Of a stretch of 64,000 nt of DNA, positions 40,178 through 51,841 are shown one piece after another (within the stretch, counting starts at the first letter, position 1; each line of letters opens with the position of its first letter). Under the pieces are notes generated by a model that was not told the DNA's origin, made no database searches, and was given only the letters and a program-made list of their open reading frames with translations. The stretch is from the NCBI RefSeq assembly GCF_900101685.1, contig NZ_FMZZ01000008.1:1-64000 (forward strand). The letters are read 5' to 3'. The position numbers were made by a program, and so were the translations under genes. This DNA is from Actinokineospora iranica. Its GTDB lineage: Bacteria; Actinomycetota; Actinomycetes; Mycobacteriales; Pseudonocardiaceae.

Positions 40178-40645
40178 ATGTCTCTGACCCGTGCCGTCAT
40201 CGTCGCCGGGAGCAGTCTCGCGTTGCTGGTCTCGGCGGTCCCCGGCGCCGCCGCCGACGACCGCGCCGACCCGGTGGTCCTCGACACCGTCGACAGCCTG
40301 GAAGAGTTGAAGCCCATGCGGGTGGCGTTCTGCCTGTCCGGTCCCAACGCGCAGTCGCGCTACGACGTGACCGCCGAGGCGCTGGAACCCGACGACTCCC
40401 CGGACGGCGAGATGTGCGCGATCGCCGATGTTCCCGACGCGCCCACAGGTCCGACAAGCAGCGGGACGGTAAGCGCCAGTCGCGCCACCAGTGAGGACGA
40501 GAAACACCTGGGGTCGACCACCACCAGCGACCCCACAAAGCTCAACATTCCCATCAGCGTCTGCAACAGCGCCGCCGGCGTCATACGCATCGTCGTGCCC
40601 CGTCTCGGGGCCGACAACGTCGTGGACTGCACAGCCGTCGGCTGA
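40178..40645 (+). CDS. secreted protein of unknown function
   Basis: A 155-residue protein with an N-terminal signal peptide (MSLTRAVIVAGSSLALLVSA...GAAA) cleaved near residue 26. The mature part contains four Cys (VAFCLSG, EMCAIAD, SVCNSAAG, VVDCTAVG), and the segment DAPTGPTSSGTVSASRATSE looks unstructured. I do not recognise a domain. The ATG follows GGAAGGAAG by about 8 bp. The shared upstream region with the small HTH gene contains the 16-bp palindrome, so the HTH protein may also control this gene. Confidence 0.75.
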   Translation: MSLTRAVIVAGSSLALLVSAVPGAAADDRADPVVLDTVDSLEELKPMRVAFCLSGPNAQSRYDVTAEALEPDDSPDGEMCAIADVPDAPTGPTSSGTVSASRATSEDEKHLGSTTTSDPTKLNIPISVCNSAAGVIRIVVPRLGADNVVDCTAVG

Positions 40646-40731
40646 CCGGCAGCCTCCCTCCGGGAGTTTTCCGGGCCGAGCCCGGGTGACGCCCGATGCC
40701 GGGGCGCGCCCCGCGCGGTGAGGCTGGCGGC

Positions 40732-41873
40732 ATGGGAATCACCACACTTGTCGCGCTGGCGACCAGCGCGCTCCTCGTCACCGCCCCGTCCGCCGACTTA
40801 CCGCCGCTCGACCCCGCGCTGATGCTGGCGTCGATCTCCGGCCTGCCCAACACCGACGTGTCCGCCGCGATCGTGCAAGTGCGCGGCAGCGCGGGTGAGT
40901 GGGCGGGGACCGCCGGGGTCGCCGACATCCACACCGCCTGCCCTGTGCCGCAGGACGGGCGGTTCCGCGTCGGCAGCATCACCAAGACGTTCACCGCGAC
41001 CGCGGTTCTCCAACTGGCCGCGCGGGGGCGGATCGACCTGGGCCGCGACGTGCGGTCCTACCTGCCTGATCTGCTGCCCGCCGAGTACCCGCCCATCACC
41101 ATCCGCCAGCTGCTCAACTACACCGCGGGCCTGTCCGGCATCGACTTCGACCACAAGGACCCGGCGTGGTTCCTCGCGCACGGTTCGACACCTGGACACC
41201 GCGCCAGCTCGTCGACCTCTCGGTGCGGGGCAAGCCGATGGTCTTCGCGCCCGGGACCAAGCAGCTCTATGGGAACGTCACCTACCACGTCCTGGGCATG
41301 GTGATCGAGCAGGTGACCGGCCGCCCCTACGGCGAGTCGATCCGCGACGGGATCATCCGGCCGCTGCGGCTGTCCGGCACAACTGTGCCGGGCGCCGACA
41401 CGCGTATCCACGGCCCGCACGCGCGCGCCTACGAGGCCGTCACCGTCGACGGGCGGACCAAGCACATCGACGTCACCAAGGCCAACCCGACGTTCCAGTG
41501 GGCCGCGGCCGAGATCGTCTCCACCGCGCCCGACCTGGACCGCTTCCTGGTCGCGCTGATGTCGGGCGAGCTGCTGCCGCCCGCGCAGACCGCCGAGCTG
41601 TTCGCCGTCCCGGACGTCGCGGCCCACGACGGCGACGACGACCCGGCCAACGACGTCCCCGCGCACTTCGGCGGCGGCATCGGCCGGTTCGCGGTGGCGG
41701 GTGTCGAGTTCTGGGGCAAGACCGGCGACCGGCCCGGCTTCGCCAGCGGCGTGGGGGCCGTGCGCGACCTGTCCCGGCGGCTGGTGTACTCGCTCAACAC
41801 CCTGCACATGGGCGGCGACGAGCAGCCCGAGACGGCGCGGCGGATAATCGCGGCGGCGTCGGGCGTGGGGTGA
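40732..41873 (+). pseudogene. serine beta-lactamase / D-Ala-D-Ala carboxypeptidase family hydrolase, frameshifted
   Basis: The gene is read in two frames. Frame one (40732 to about 41180) gives a signal peptide and FRVGSITKTFTATAVLQLAA with the SxxK nucleophile motif, then ITIRQLLNYTAGLSGIDFDH ending KDPAWFLAHG. Frame two (about 41180 to 41873) resumes at RFDTWTPRQLVDLSVRGKPM, then LYGNVTYHVLG (YxN motif) and FWGKTGDRPGF (third box). Together they make one class C beta-lactamase-like enzyme of about 380 residues that lacks one base near 41178-41186. Either the gene is broken, or this is a sequencing error; no slippery sequence supports programmed frameshifting. Confidence 0.85.
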
Positions 41874-42002
41874 GCGAGACAGGGCCTAGCATCGTCGGCG
41901 GGTGACTGTGCCCACATGCGCGCGCCGCACGACCGGCTACCAGTACGCTTGTACCGTTTACAAGGCGCGTGGCAGGAAAAGGCGAGAGGAGCACCGCGGC
42001 TC

Positions 42003-43223
42003 ATGGCCAAGATCAAGGTCCAGGGAACGGTCGTCGAACTCGACGGCGACGAGATGACCCGCATCATCTGGCAGTTCATCAAGGACAAGCTGATCCACCC
42101 GTACCTGGACGTCACCCTCGAGTACTACGACCTCGGCATCGAGCACCGGGACGCCACCGACGACCAGGTGACGATCGACGCCGCCAACGCCATCAAGAAG
42201 CACGGCGTCGGGGTCAAGTGCGCCACCATCACCCCGGACGAGGCGCGCGTCGAGGAGTTCGGCCTCAAGAAGATGTGGATCTCGCCCAACGGCACGATCC
42301 GCAACATCCTCGGCGGCGTGGTCTTCCGCGAGCCGATCATCATCTCGAACATCCCGCGACTGGTGCCCGGCTGGACCAAGCCGATCATCATCGGCCGCCA
42401 CGCCCACGGCGACCAGTACAAGTCGACCAACTTCAAGGTGCCCGGCCCGGGCAAGGTGACCATCACCTTCACCCCGACCGACGGCTCCGAGCCGATCGAG
42501 CACACCGTGGTCGAGATGCCAGAAGACGGCGGCGTCGTCATGGGCATGTACAACTTCAACAAGTCCATCGAGGACTTCGCCCGGGCCTCGTTCTCCTACG
42601 GCCTGCAGCGCGACTACCCGGTCTACATGTCGACCAAGAACACCATCCTCAAGGCCTACGACGGCGCGTTCAAGGACATCTTCCAGCGCGTCTTCGAGGA
42701 GGAGTTCAAGGCCGAGTTCGACGCCAAGGGCCTCACCTACGAGCACCGCCTCATCGACGACATGGTCGCCGCGGCCATGAAGTGGGAGGGCGGCTACGTC
42801 TGGGCGTGCAAGAACTACGACGGCGACGTCCAGTCCGACACCGTCGCGCAGGGCTTCGGCTCGCTGGGCCTGATGACCTCCGTGCTGATGACCCCGGACG
42901 GCAAGACCGTCGAGGCCGAGGCGGCGCACGGCACCGTCACCCGGCACTTCCGCCAGCACCAGGCTGGCAAGCCGACCTCGACCAACCCGATCGCGTCGAT
43001 CTTCGCCTGGACCCGCGGCCTCATGCACCGCGGCAAGCTCGACGGCACCCCCGAGGTGATCGAGTTCGCCGAGAAGCTTGAGCAGGTCGTCGTGGAGACC
43101 GTCGAGAGCGGCCGGATGACCAAGGACCTGGCCCTGCTCGTCGGCCCGGACCAGGAGTGGCAGACCACCGAGGAGTTCTTGAACACCCTCGACGAGAACC
43201 TGCAGAAGAAGATGGCGGGCTGA
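42003..43223 (+). CDS. icd: NADP-dependent isocitrate dehydrogenase (homodimeric type)
   Basis: A 406-residue TCA-cycle enzyme that makes 2-oxoglutarate and NADPH. The sequence is of the eukaryote-like dimeric class: [20 protein letters not shown], then [40 protein letters not shown] and [13 protein letters not shown]; the NADP region shows [23 protein letters not shown] 42003 follows GAGAGGAGC by about 10 bp. A 16-bp terminator hairpin comes next. The upstream region 41898-41990 is likely its promoter. Confidence 0.98.
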   Translation: MAKIKVQGTVVELDGDEMTRIIWQFIKDKLIHPYLDVTLEYYDLGIEHRDATDDQVTIDAANAIKKHGVGVKCATITPDEARVEEFGLKKMWISPNGTIRNILGGVVFREPIIISNIPRLVPGWTKPIIIGRHAHGDQYKSTNFKVPGPGKVTITFTPTDGSEPIEHTVVEMPEDGGVVMGMYNFNKSIEDFARASFSYGLQRDYPVYMSTKNTILKAYDGAFKDIFQRVFEEEFKAEFDAKGLTYEHRLIDDMVAAAMKWEGGYVWACKNYDGDVQSDTVAQGFGSLGLMTSVLMTPDGKTVEAEAAHGTVTRHFRQHQAGKPTSTNPIASIFAWTRGLMHRGKLDGTPEVIEFAEKLEQVVVETVESGRMTKDLALLVGPDQEWQTTEEFLNTLDENLQKKMAG

Positions 43224-43234
43224 CACATCCGCTG

Positions 43235-43275
43235 AGCAGGGCCTCCGGCGCGCGCGCCGGAGGCCCTGCTTCGTC
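43235..43275 (+). terminator. terminator of icd
   Basis: A perfect 16-bp stem (43235-43250 with 43255-43270) with a CGCG loop, followed by a short TCGTC tail. Confidence 0.9.
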
Positions 43276-43391
43276 ACCCAGCGTGCCCGCGTTGGCTCCA
43301 GTGGGTGGTTCCTGGATTTGACCCTGGCGCGAACGCACTAAAGTCGGGAATCGTTGTCACGACGGTGTTCGTGCTTAAGGGAGCGTGCCTG

Positions 43392-43712
43392 GTGTTGGTG
43401 CCGAAGCGAACGATGCTCGTGGGCGCGGCCCTGGTGGGCGTGGTCGTCGTCTACTCGATGGGGGTCGAGCCGCCTGGTCGCGACGGCTCCGCGCCCGCGA
43501 GCAGCGAGTCCAAGTGCCGGGTCGAGGTGACCGCTGACGTGCTCAACGTCCGGGCCGCGCCGGACGGCAAGGCTGAGATCGTGGGCAAGTTCAAGCAGGG
43601 GGCCGAGGCTGACGCCGAGGTGATCGTGCAGAACGGGTTCCGGATGCTTGGTGAGAACCGGTGGGCTTCTGCTGAGTTCTTGAAGCCGTTGCCTGGGCGG
43701 GCTTGCGACTGA
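43392..43712 (+). CDS. membrane-anchored bacterial SH3-domain protein
   Basis: A 106-residue protein. One N-terminal hydrophobic segment (MLVGAALVGVVVVYSMGV) acts as signal anchor. The rest is an SH3b domain: VEVTADVLNVRAAPDGKAEI, then VGKFKQGAEADAEVIVQNGF and NRWASAEFLKPLPG, with two Cys (KCRVE and the terminal RACD) that may pair. SH3b domains outside the membrane usually bind cell-wall peptides. GTG 43392 has AAGGGA about 8 bp upstream; the open frame extends back to 43305 but without a better start. Confidence 0.85.
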   Translation: MLVPKRTMLVGAALVGVVVVYSMGVEPPGRDGSAPASSESKCRVEVTADVLNVRAAPDGKAEIVGKFKQGAEADAEVIVQNGFRMLGENRWASAEFLKPLPGRACD

Positions 43713-43792
43713 GTCCGCTGGCTGGCTGGCTGCTGCTGTCTGCTGGATGGGGTGGCTGGCTTCGGGGCTGGGTGGGCGTGGCTGTGGGGTTT

Positions 43793-43941
43793 GCTCGATG
43801 GGGTGGAGTGGTTTCTTCGGGGCCCCTACGAAGGAAGATCCCGTCGCGGGGAAAGACGGGTGGGGAGCCTCCGGCCCCACGACCACGGCGAGTTCAGGGA
43901 TCTTCCTTCACCCCCGAAGAAACCACTCCACCCCATCGAGC
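43793..43941. repeat. long nested inverted repeat (30-bp perfect outer arms)
   Basis: The outer arms at 43793-43822 and 43912-43941 are perfectly complementary over 30 bp; the left arm starts GCTCGATGGGGTGGAG. Inside, a second pair (GAAGGAAGATCCC at 43830-43842 with 43897-43909) continues the stem, and CCCGTC...GACGGG closes a central loop. The structure would fold into a long hairpin as RNA. It lies in a gene-free stretch. Confidence 0.9.
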
Positions 43942-44104
43942 ACCTGGCGGGCGCTGGTTCGGCCTGGCAGGAGGGCAGGTGGGCTGCACCGCAACCATCG
44001 AGCACCTGGCAGGGCCGGTCCTGTTGGCAGGAGGGTGGGTGCCCTCTCCCCCGCACCGGTCGAGCACCGGGCGGGCGTGGGGGCGGCCTGGCAGGGGCGG
44101 GTGT
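43935..44104. repeat. 62-bp direct tandem repeat, three copies
   Basis: Copies begin at 43935, 43997 and 44059, each with (A/G)TCGAGCACC(T/G)GGC followed by TGGCAGGAGGG or TGGCAGGGGCGG about 30 bp on. The period is exactly 62 bp. The third copy fades near 44104. The first copy overlaps the right arm of the inverted repeat. Together with that element it fills most of the 43713-44201 gap; no CDS is supported in the gap. Confidence 0.85.
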
Positions 44105-44201
44105 GGTCTTGAGATGGGTGGGTGGGTGTTTCCTCTCTCTCTTCTCTCTTCTGGTGAGGTGGCCTTCGGGGTGGGGTGGGGGTCGCCTCTAGGGTTGGGT
44201 T

Positions 44202-45029
44202 GTGCTGACCGTCTCCACTGTGAATGTCAATGGGTTGCGTGCCGCCGCCAAGAAGGGGTTTGTCGAGTGGCTGGCGGCTACTGAGGCGGACATCGTGTGT
44301 CTGCAAGAGGTTCGGGCCGCGCCTGATGATCTGCCTGAGGATCTTGCCGCTCCGGCTGGGTGGCACACCGTGCACGCCGACTCGCGGGTGCTCAAGGGGC
44401 GCAGCGGGGTGGCGATCTACTCCCGGGCTCAGCCGTCGGCTACGCGGGTTGGGTATGGGGTCACGGAGTTCGAGGCCAGTGGGCGTTATGTCGAGGCCTG
44501 GTACCCGGGGGTGGTCGTCGGCAGTTTGTACTTGCCCAGTGGTGAGGTCGGGACGTTGCGGCAGGAGCAGAAGGAGCGGTTCATGGCGACCTTCCTGCCC
44601 TACCTGGTCGAACTGCGGGACAAGGCGGCCGCCAGTGGGTGTGAGGTCGTCGTCTGTGGGGACTGGAACATCGCGCACCAGGAGATCGACCTGAAAGCGT
44701 GGAAGGCCAACCGGAAGAACTCCGGGTTCACCCCTGGGGAACGGGCCTGGATGGGGCGCGTCTTCGATGAGGCGGGCTACCGGGACGTCTTGCGGGTGCT
44801 GCGTCCGGAAGGTCCCGGCCCGTACACGTGGTGGTCTTACCGCGGGAAGGCATACGACAACGACAGTGGGTGGCGGATCGACTACCAGGTCGCCACCCCG
44901 GGGTTGGCGACGCGCGCGGTCAAGGCTGTGGTGGAACGCGCGGACAGCTACGACGACCGCTGGTCCGACCACGCTCCCTTCACCGCGGTGTACGACTGGC
45001 CAGCGGGTGGGGATCAGGCACAATCATGA
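44202..45029 (+). CDS. xthA: exodeoxyribonuclease III (AP endonuclease family)
   Basis: A 275-residue Exo III/APE1-type enzyme that cuts at abasic sites. Motifs in order: STVNVNGLRAAAKKGFVEWL (metal Asn), DIVCLQEVRA (catalytic Glu), VVVCGDWNIAHQEIDLKAWK (Asp/Asn pair), GWRIDYQVATP and RWSDHAPFTAVYDW (catalytic Asp-His). The GTG start at 44202 is directly followed by the conserved N-terminus. The gene may be co-transcribed with the toxin-antitoxin pair that begins 16 bp downstream. Confidence 0.96.
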   Translation: MLTVSTVNVNGLRAAAKKGFVEWLAATEADIVCLQEVRAAPDDLPEDLAAPAGWHTVHADSRVLKGRSGVAIYSRAQPSATRVGYGVTEFEASGRYVEAWYPGVVVGSLYLPSGEVGTLRQEQKERFMATFLPYLVELRDKAAASGCEVVVCGDWNIAHQEIDLKAWKANRKNSGFTPGERAWMGRVFDEAGYRDVLRVLRPEGPGPYTWWSYRGKAYDNDSGWRIDYQVATPGLATRAVKAVVERADSYDDRWSDHAPFTAVYDWPAGGDQAQS

Positions 45030-45045
45030 CCAGGAGGTGATGGCG

Positions 45046-45354
45046 GTGCACGAACTCATCGAGGCCAAGCGGCACGAGATCGAGAACCTGTGCCGCGCCT
45101 TGGGGGTCGCTCGTCTCGATGTGTTCGGCTCGGCCCTCGGCGGCCGGTTCGACCCGCTCACCAGCGATGTCGATGCCCTGGTGGAGTTCAACGTGACACC
45201 GGGCTTTGACTACTTCGACAGCTACTTCGCCCTCAAGGAGGGGCTGGAGCGGATATTCGGCCGCCAGGTCGACCTGGTGAGCGGTGCGAGCCTTCGTAAC
45301 CCGTACTTCCGACAGAGCGTCCTGGAGACCAGGGAAACCCTGTATGCGGCGTGA
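45046..45354 (+). CDS. mntA: minimal nucleotidyltransferase antitoxin MntA
   Basis: A 102-residue MNT-fold protein. The nucleotidyltransferase signature reads LDVFGSALGGRFDPLTSDVD, then ALVEF (GSxxxG...SDxD). In the characterised HepT-MntA systems MntA adds AMP units to a Tyr of HepT and so neutralises it. AGGAGG at 45032-45037 fits GTG 45046 (8-bp spacing) better than ATG 45040, which is only 2 bp away; the track of homologous residues does not decide. The 3' end overlaps hepT by 11 bp, the usual coupling of this system. Confidence 0.92.
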   Translation: MHELIEAKRHEIENLCRALGVARLDVFGSALGGRFDPLTSDVDALVEFNVTPGFDYFDSYFALKEGLERIFGRQVDLVSGASLRNPYFRQSVLETRETLYAA

Positions 45355-45706
45355 TCCACGCGCCTATCTGTGGGACGCGCTACGAGCGGCGGATCTACTC
45401 GATCAGTTCCGGGAAGGCAAGTCTTTCACGGACTATCAGTCGGATGCCCTGCTGAGTTCTGCGGTCGAACGCCAGTTTGAGATCATCGGCGAGGCTCTCA
45501 ACAGGCTGTCGAAGGTTGACGCAGAACTTGCGGCTTCACTCCCGGATCTGCCTCGCATCGTGGCCTTCCGCAACATTTTGATCCATGGGTACGCCGATGT
45601 CGACGATGCGCTGGTGTGGCAGGTCCTGACTGAGAAGTTGCCTGCGCTGAAGAAGACTCTCCGCGTCCTGCTTGATCGACTTGACCGGTCTGTCTCGGAT
45701 GGTTGA
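45344..45706 (+). CDS. hepT: HEPN-domain RNase toxin HepT
   Basis: A 120-residue DUF86/HEPN protein. The RNase motif Rx4HxY is intact: FRNILIHGY, with Arg76, His81 and Tyr83, the Tyr being the residue AMPylated by MntA in studied pairs. Upstream, SSAVERQFEIIGEALNRLSK is the typical HEPN helix. Overlap with mntA and conserved order (MntA first here) support a functional toxin-antitoxin pair. Nothing appears broken. Confidence 0.92.
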   Translation: MRRDPRAYLWDALRAADLLDQFREGKSFTDYQSDALLSSAVERQFEIIGEALNRLSKVDAELAASLPDLPRIVAFRNILIHGYADVDDALVWQVLTEKLPALKKTLRVLLDRLDRSVSDG

Positions 45707-45941
45707 CCGGGCGTAAGCCGCTGCGGTCGTCAACTGCACGGGAGGCGGAGCGCGGTATGTGCTTGATCGACTACCCCGTGGCACTGGCCACCCGCCAGGG
45801 GGATACGCTCGGGGGGCAGCTAGCCGATCGTGCGGTTCTGGGTGTCGATGATTGACACGGTCGGTAGCTTTTTCAGGGTCCACGCAGGAGTGCTTAGTCC
45901 GGTTGAGGGACGGTGCTACGGGTGTCAGGCGGTGTCAGTTC

Positions 45942-46291
45942 GTGAAAGCGCAGGCGGTGCGTGACCTGGGGGGCCGCATCGGTGTGCCCGTGACGGTCTC
46001 GGTGGCTCTGCTGGTGGGCACGGCGGAATCGGCTGCCGCGGCGACGGCGGCGGTGGAGAGCACCGCGCAGTTTCCCTTCGGTGGGCCGTTGGGGATCGGG
46101 GCCGTCGTCGTGGGGGCCGGGGGACTGGTGCTGGGACTGGTGCGCCGCCGCCGGGTGACCGCCGCTGCCGCCGCGGCTGAGAAGCTTGCCGAGCCGGTTG
46201 TGGTCTCGTTGCCGCTGACCGTCCCCACCCGCGGAGAAGGCCACCTCCACTACGCGGGGCGTGGCGAAGGTGGCCTTCAACAGACCCGTTC

Positions 46292-46295
<4 letters not shown>
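45942..46295 (+). CDS. possible small secreted/membrane protein (doubtful ORF)
   Basis: The 117-residue frame from GTG 45942 has a plausible signal peptide (VKAQAVRDLGGRIGVPVTVS...ESAAA), a second hydrophobic helix (PLGIGAVVVGAGGLVLGLVR) and an RRRR stop-transfer. That is a common layout for small actinomycete envelope proteins. Against it, the last 20 codons run through a likely terminator hairpin (46236-46278) and no strong ribosome binding site is visible. The upstream 45707-45941 shows no gene. I keep it at low confidence. Confidence 0.4.
46236..46278. terminator. hairpin before the subtilase 3' end
   Basis: GAAGGCCACCT at 46236-46246 pairs with 46268-46278; the 21-nt loop contains a further CCAC/GTGG pairing. 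It lies between converging frames and could serve both strands. Confidence 0.6.
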
Positions 46296-48991
<2,696 letters not shown>

Positions 48992-49181
48992 GGTGGCGCC
49001 CTGCGCCGCCGGAACAGCTGTGGCATCGCTATCCCTTCCGCGGCGGAACGCTGGAGAAAACGGGCTGGAATCCAACGTTAACCCGGGTTTTCGGCCGCGG
49101 AAGCGCTGTCACTCGAAGGTGTCCGGGAATCCGAAGTGGATTCGCGTTGCGGGGAGTCGCCGCGACCTTTAGCTTTCACTC

Positions 49182-50198
49182 GTGACGGGGACCCCAAACG
49201 AGTCAAAGATGGCCCGACTACGTGAACGCAGGCCGGGAATCGACCACCTGATCAGAGCCTACGACGCGTTCACCGAGCGGTACGGCAACCACTTCGCCGC
49301 GTCGATCACCTACTTCAGCGTCCTGTCGCTGTTTCCGTTGCTGCTCATCGGGTTCGCCGTCCTCGGCTTCGTCCTCGCGGGCCAGCCGGACACGCTGGAG
49401 TCCTTCCAGGAGAGCATCACCGAGTCCGCGCCCGGCAACCTGCGCGGCCTGCTCACCGACCTGGTGAAAACCGCGGTCGAGCAGCGCGGCGCGGTCGGCG
49501 TCATCGGCCTGCTTTCCGCCGCGTACACCGGCCTGGGCTGGATGAGCAACCTCCGCGACGCGCTGACCGCGCAGTGGGGCCAGAAACCGGTGCGGCAGTC
49601 GTTCCTGCGCGGCACCGCGGTCGACCTGCTCGCCCTGCTCGGCCTCGGCTCGGCGATGGTGGTCTCCTTCGGCCTCAGCGCCGCGGGCAGCGGCCTCGCC
49701 GACCTGCTGCTGAGACTGGTCGGCCTCGACGGCTACGGGTGGGCCAAGGTCCTGCTGTTCCTCGTCGCGACCGCGCTGTCCCTCGGCGCGAACTGGCTGG
49801 TGTTCCTCTGGGTGATCTCCCGCCTGCCGCGCACCTCGGTCAGCGCCCGCAGCGCCATGCGCGGCGCGCTGGCCGCGGCGATCGGCTTCGAGATCCTCAA
49901 GCTCATCGGGACGGTCTACCTCAACAGCGTCCTCGGCGGCCCGCTCGGCGCGCTGGTGGGGCCGATCGTGGGTCTGCTGGTGTTCGCGAACCTGGTGTCG
50001 CGGTTCCTGCTGTTCGTCACCGCGTGGACGGCGACGGCCAAGGAGAACATCGTCGAGGAGCCGCCGCCCGCGCCGCCCCCCGCGGTGATCCGGCCCGCGG
50101 TGACGGTCTCGGGCGCGCCGCGGGTCGGCGACGCGCTCGGGCTCGTCGGCGTCGGGGCCGTGCTGGCGTGGGCGCTGCGGCCCCGACGCAAACCCTGA
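49182..50198 (+). CDS. YihY/virulence factor BrkB family membrane protein
   Basis: A 338-residue polytopic protein of the YihY/BrkB family (once misnamed RNase BN). The N-terminal YGNHFAASITYFSVLSLFPL is the family signature; TALSLGANWLVFLWVISRLP and IGFEILKLIGTVYLNSVLGG follow. About six membrane helices precede a Pro-rich segment (VEEPPPAPPPAVIRP) and a last hydrophobic helix near the C-terminus. Function unknown; found beside trpS in mycobacteria as well. Start GTG 49182, or ATG 49209 nine codons later. Confidence 0.92.
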   Translation: MTGTPNESKMARLRERRPGIDHLIRAYDAFTERYGNHFAASITYFSVLSLFPLLLIGFAVLGFVLAGQPDTLESFQESITESAPGNLRGLLTDLVKTAVEQRGAVGVIGLLSAAYTGLGWMSNLRDALTAQWGQKPVRQSFLRGTAVDLLALLGLGSAMVVSFGLSAAGSGLADLLLRLVGLDGYGWAKVLLFLVATALSLGANWLVFLWVISRLPRTSVSARSAMRGALAAAIGFEILKLIGTVYLNSVLGGPLGALVGPIVGLLVFANLVSRFLLFVTAWTATAKENIVEEPPPAPPPAVIRPAVTVSGAPRVGDALGLVGVGAVLAWALRPRRKP

Positions 50199-50211
50199 GC
50201 CCCGTGGTCGG

Positions 50212-51519
50212 TCAGCCCGCCATCCGGGCCGCGCGGGCGGCCTTGGCGCGCTTGCGGCGGATCCACAGGGCGAAGGAGACCAGGACCGCCACGCCCGCCA
50301 GGACCACCAGCGGGGCGCCGTAGGTGCCGAACGCCGAACGCTGCGCGTCGGCCACCTGGCGCTCGGCCGCCTGCTGGTCCGTCGCGGCCGCGCTGCCCAG
50401 GCCGGTGTTCTGCTTGGGCTGCGCCTCCGGCGCGTGGTCGACCAGCTTGCCGACCGGCTTGGCGCGCTCGTCGGCCAGCGCGAAGCCGTAGTCGAGCAGC
50501 TTGGCGGCCTGCTCGGCCAGCGGGGCCGGGTTCGACTCGCCGCGCAGCAGGACCACCGAGATCCGCCGCTGGCCCTTCTTGGCCGCGCCCAGGTAGGTGT
50601 GCCGGGCGTCGTCGGTGAAGCCGGTCTTGCCGCCGAGGAAGCCGGGGTAGCGGCCGAGGAGGCGGTTGTCGTTGTTGACCTTGTAGCCGGGCCTGCTGCC
50701 GTAGCCGGGGAAGTCGATCGACTTGGTCGAGATGGCCTCGGCGAACTCCTTGTGCTTCATCGCCGCGCGGAAGACCAGGCTCAGGTCGTAGGCCGAGGTG
50801 CTCATGCCCGGCCCGTCCAGGCCGGACGGGGTGGCCGCGCGGGTGTCCAGCGCGCCCAGCTCCTTGGCCAGGGCGTTCATCTTCTCCAGCGCCGAGGGCA
50901 GCCCGCCGAGCTGCCGGGCCAGCGCGTGCGCCGCGTCGTTGCCCGACCGCATGACCAGCGCGAACAGCAGCTGGCGGACGGTGTAGCTGCCGCCAGGGCC
51001 GACCCCGACCTTGGTGCCCTCCTGGTTGGCGTCCTCCTGGGTGCCCTCGACCACCTCGTCCAGGCGCAACTCGCGCACCACGGCGATCGCCAGCAGGGTC
51101 TTGATCAACGACGCGGGCCGCTCCCGGGCGTGCGGGTCCTTCGCGGCCAGCACGTCGCCGGTGTCGATGTCGGCGATCACCCAGGACGCCGAGGTCACGT
51201 CACCGGGCATGACCGCGTCCGCGCCAACGGGCTGGACCAGGCCGCACTCGCCCATCCGGGTCCCGCCGACCGGCTCGTCCGGCACCGGGAGCGGCTGCGG
51301 GCTGACCTCGCCCGGCTTCGGCTCCTCGGAGGTGTCCACCGGCGGCGGCGGACGGTCGTGGTTCTGGCACTGGGCGCTGTTCTGCCCCTCGGTGGGCTGG
51401 GCCTTCTCAGGCCCCCCCGGGGCTGCCTTGGCGCCGGGCGTCGCGAGCAGAGCCGCGACGATCAGGGCGCACAGAGACACGAAAAGAGCGGGCACGGACC
51501 TGCGGGCTGCGAAGCGCAC
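50212..51519 (-). CDS. dacB: D-alanyl-D-alanine carboxypeptidase (PBP5 family)
   Basis: A 435-residue peptidoglycan carboxypeptidase. Signal peptide to about residue 32, then a Pro-rich stretch (NHDRPPPPVDTSEEPKPGEV). Active-site boxes: SLIK (Ser137, Lys140), SGN (192-194) and KTG (298-300). A C-terminal transmembrane helix (GAPLVVLAGVAVLVSFALWI) with RRKR stop-transfer anchors it in the membrane. It matches the DacB1/SCO4847 group by length and by its SCO4848-family neighbour. Its role would be trimming the terminal D-Ala from cell-wall pentapeptides. Confidence 0.96.
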   Translation of the reverse strand: MRFAARRSVPALFVSLCALIVAALLATPGAKAAPGGPEKAQPTEGQNSAQCQNHDRPPPPVDTSEEPKPGEVSPQPLPVPDEPVGGTRMGECGLVQPVGADAVMPGDVTSASWVIADIDTGDVLAAKDPHARERPASLIKTLLAIAVVRELRLDEVVEGTQEDANQEGTKVGVGPGGSYTVRQLLFALVMRSGNDAAHALARQLGGLPSALEKMNALAKELGALDTRAATPSGLDGPGMSTSAYDLSLVFRAAMKHKEFAEAISTKSIDFPGYGSRPGYKVNNDNRLLGRYPGFLGGKTGFTDDARHTYLGAAKKGQRRISVVLLRGESNPAPLAEQAAKLLDYGFALADERAKPVGKLVDHAPEAQPKQNTGLGSAAATDQQAAERQVADAQRSAFGTYGAPLVVLAGVAVLVSFALWIRRKRAKAARAARMAG

Positions 51520-51609
51520 CTCAGCAGATTAAGGCCTGTCACGATCCGGCCACGATCCGCCCTGTCACCCACACGTGGCAATGTCGCGTCCGCGCTGGAT
51601 ACTGCCCGT

Positions 51610-51840
51610 GTGACGCTCACCCGCCGCGCCTCGCTTTTCCTGCTCGCCTTCGGCATCTGGTCGTGGGTGATCTGGCCGACCTTCCTCAAAAATATCTGGG
51701 CAGACCCCCGATCGTGGACCGACGGCGCGCCCACCGGGTTCTTCGTCGTCCATGCCCTGCTGACCGCGGCGTCCCTGCTGTTCGGCACCATCATCGGGGT
51801 CATCGGCTGGCGGGCCTGGATCGCTCGGAGAAGGAGCTGA
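51610..51840 (+). CDS. SCO4848 family small membrane protein
   Basis: A 76-residue protein with two transmembrane helices (RRASLFLLAFGIWSWVIWPT and GFFVVHALLTAASLLFGTII). The stretch FLKNIWADPRSWTDGAPTGF between them is the family hallmark. In Streptomyces the gene sits divergently beside the carboxypeptidase gene SCO4847, exactly as here. Function unknown. GTG 51610. The next gene starts 1 bp after the stop. Confidence 0.9.
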   Translation: MTLTRRASLFLLAFGIWSWVIWPTFLKNIWADPRSWTDGAPTGFFVVHALLTAASLLFGTIIGVIGWRAWIARRRS

Positions 51841-51841
51841 C

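Noticed and set aside
41166-41304. Programmed -1 frameshift in the serine hydrolase
   Set aside because: No slippery heptamer or downstream structure at the junction, and this enzyme family is not known to use one.
43935-44104. CRISPR or integron attC array
   Set aside because: 62-bp units with conservation across most of the unit, only three copies, no cas or integrase genes nearby.
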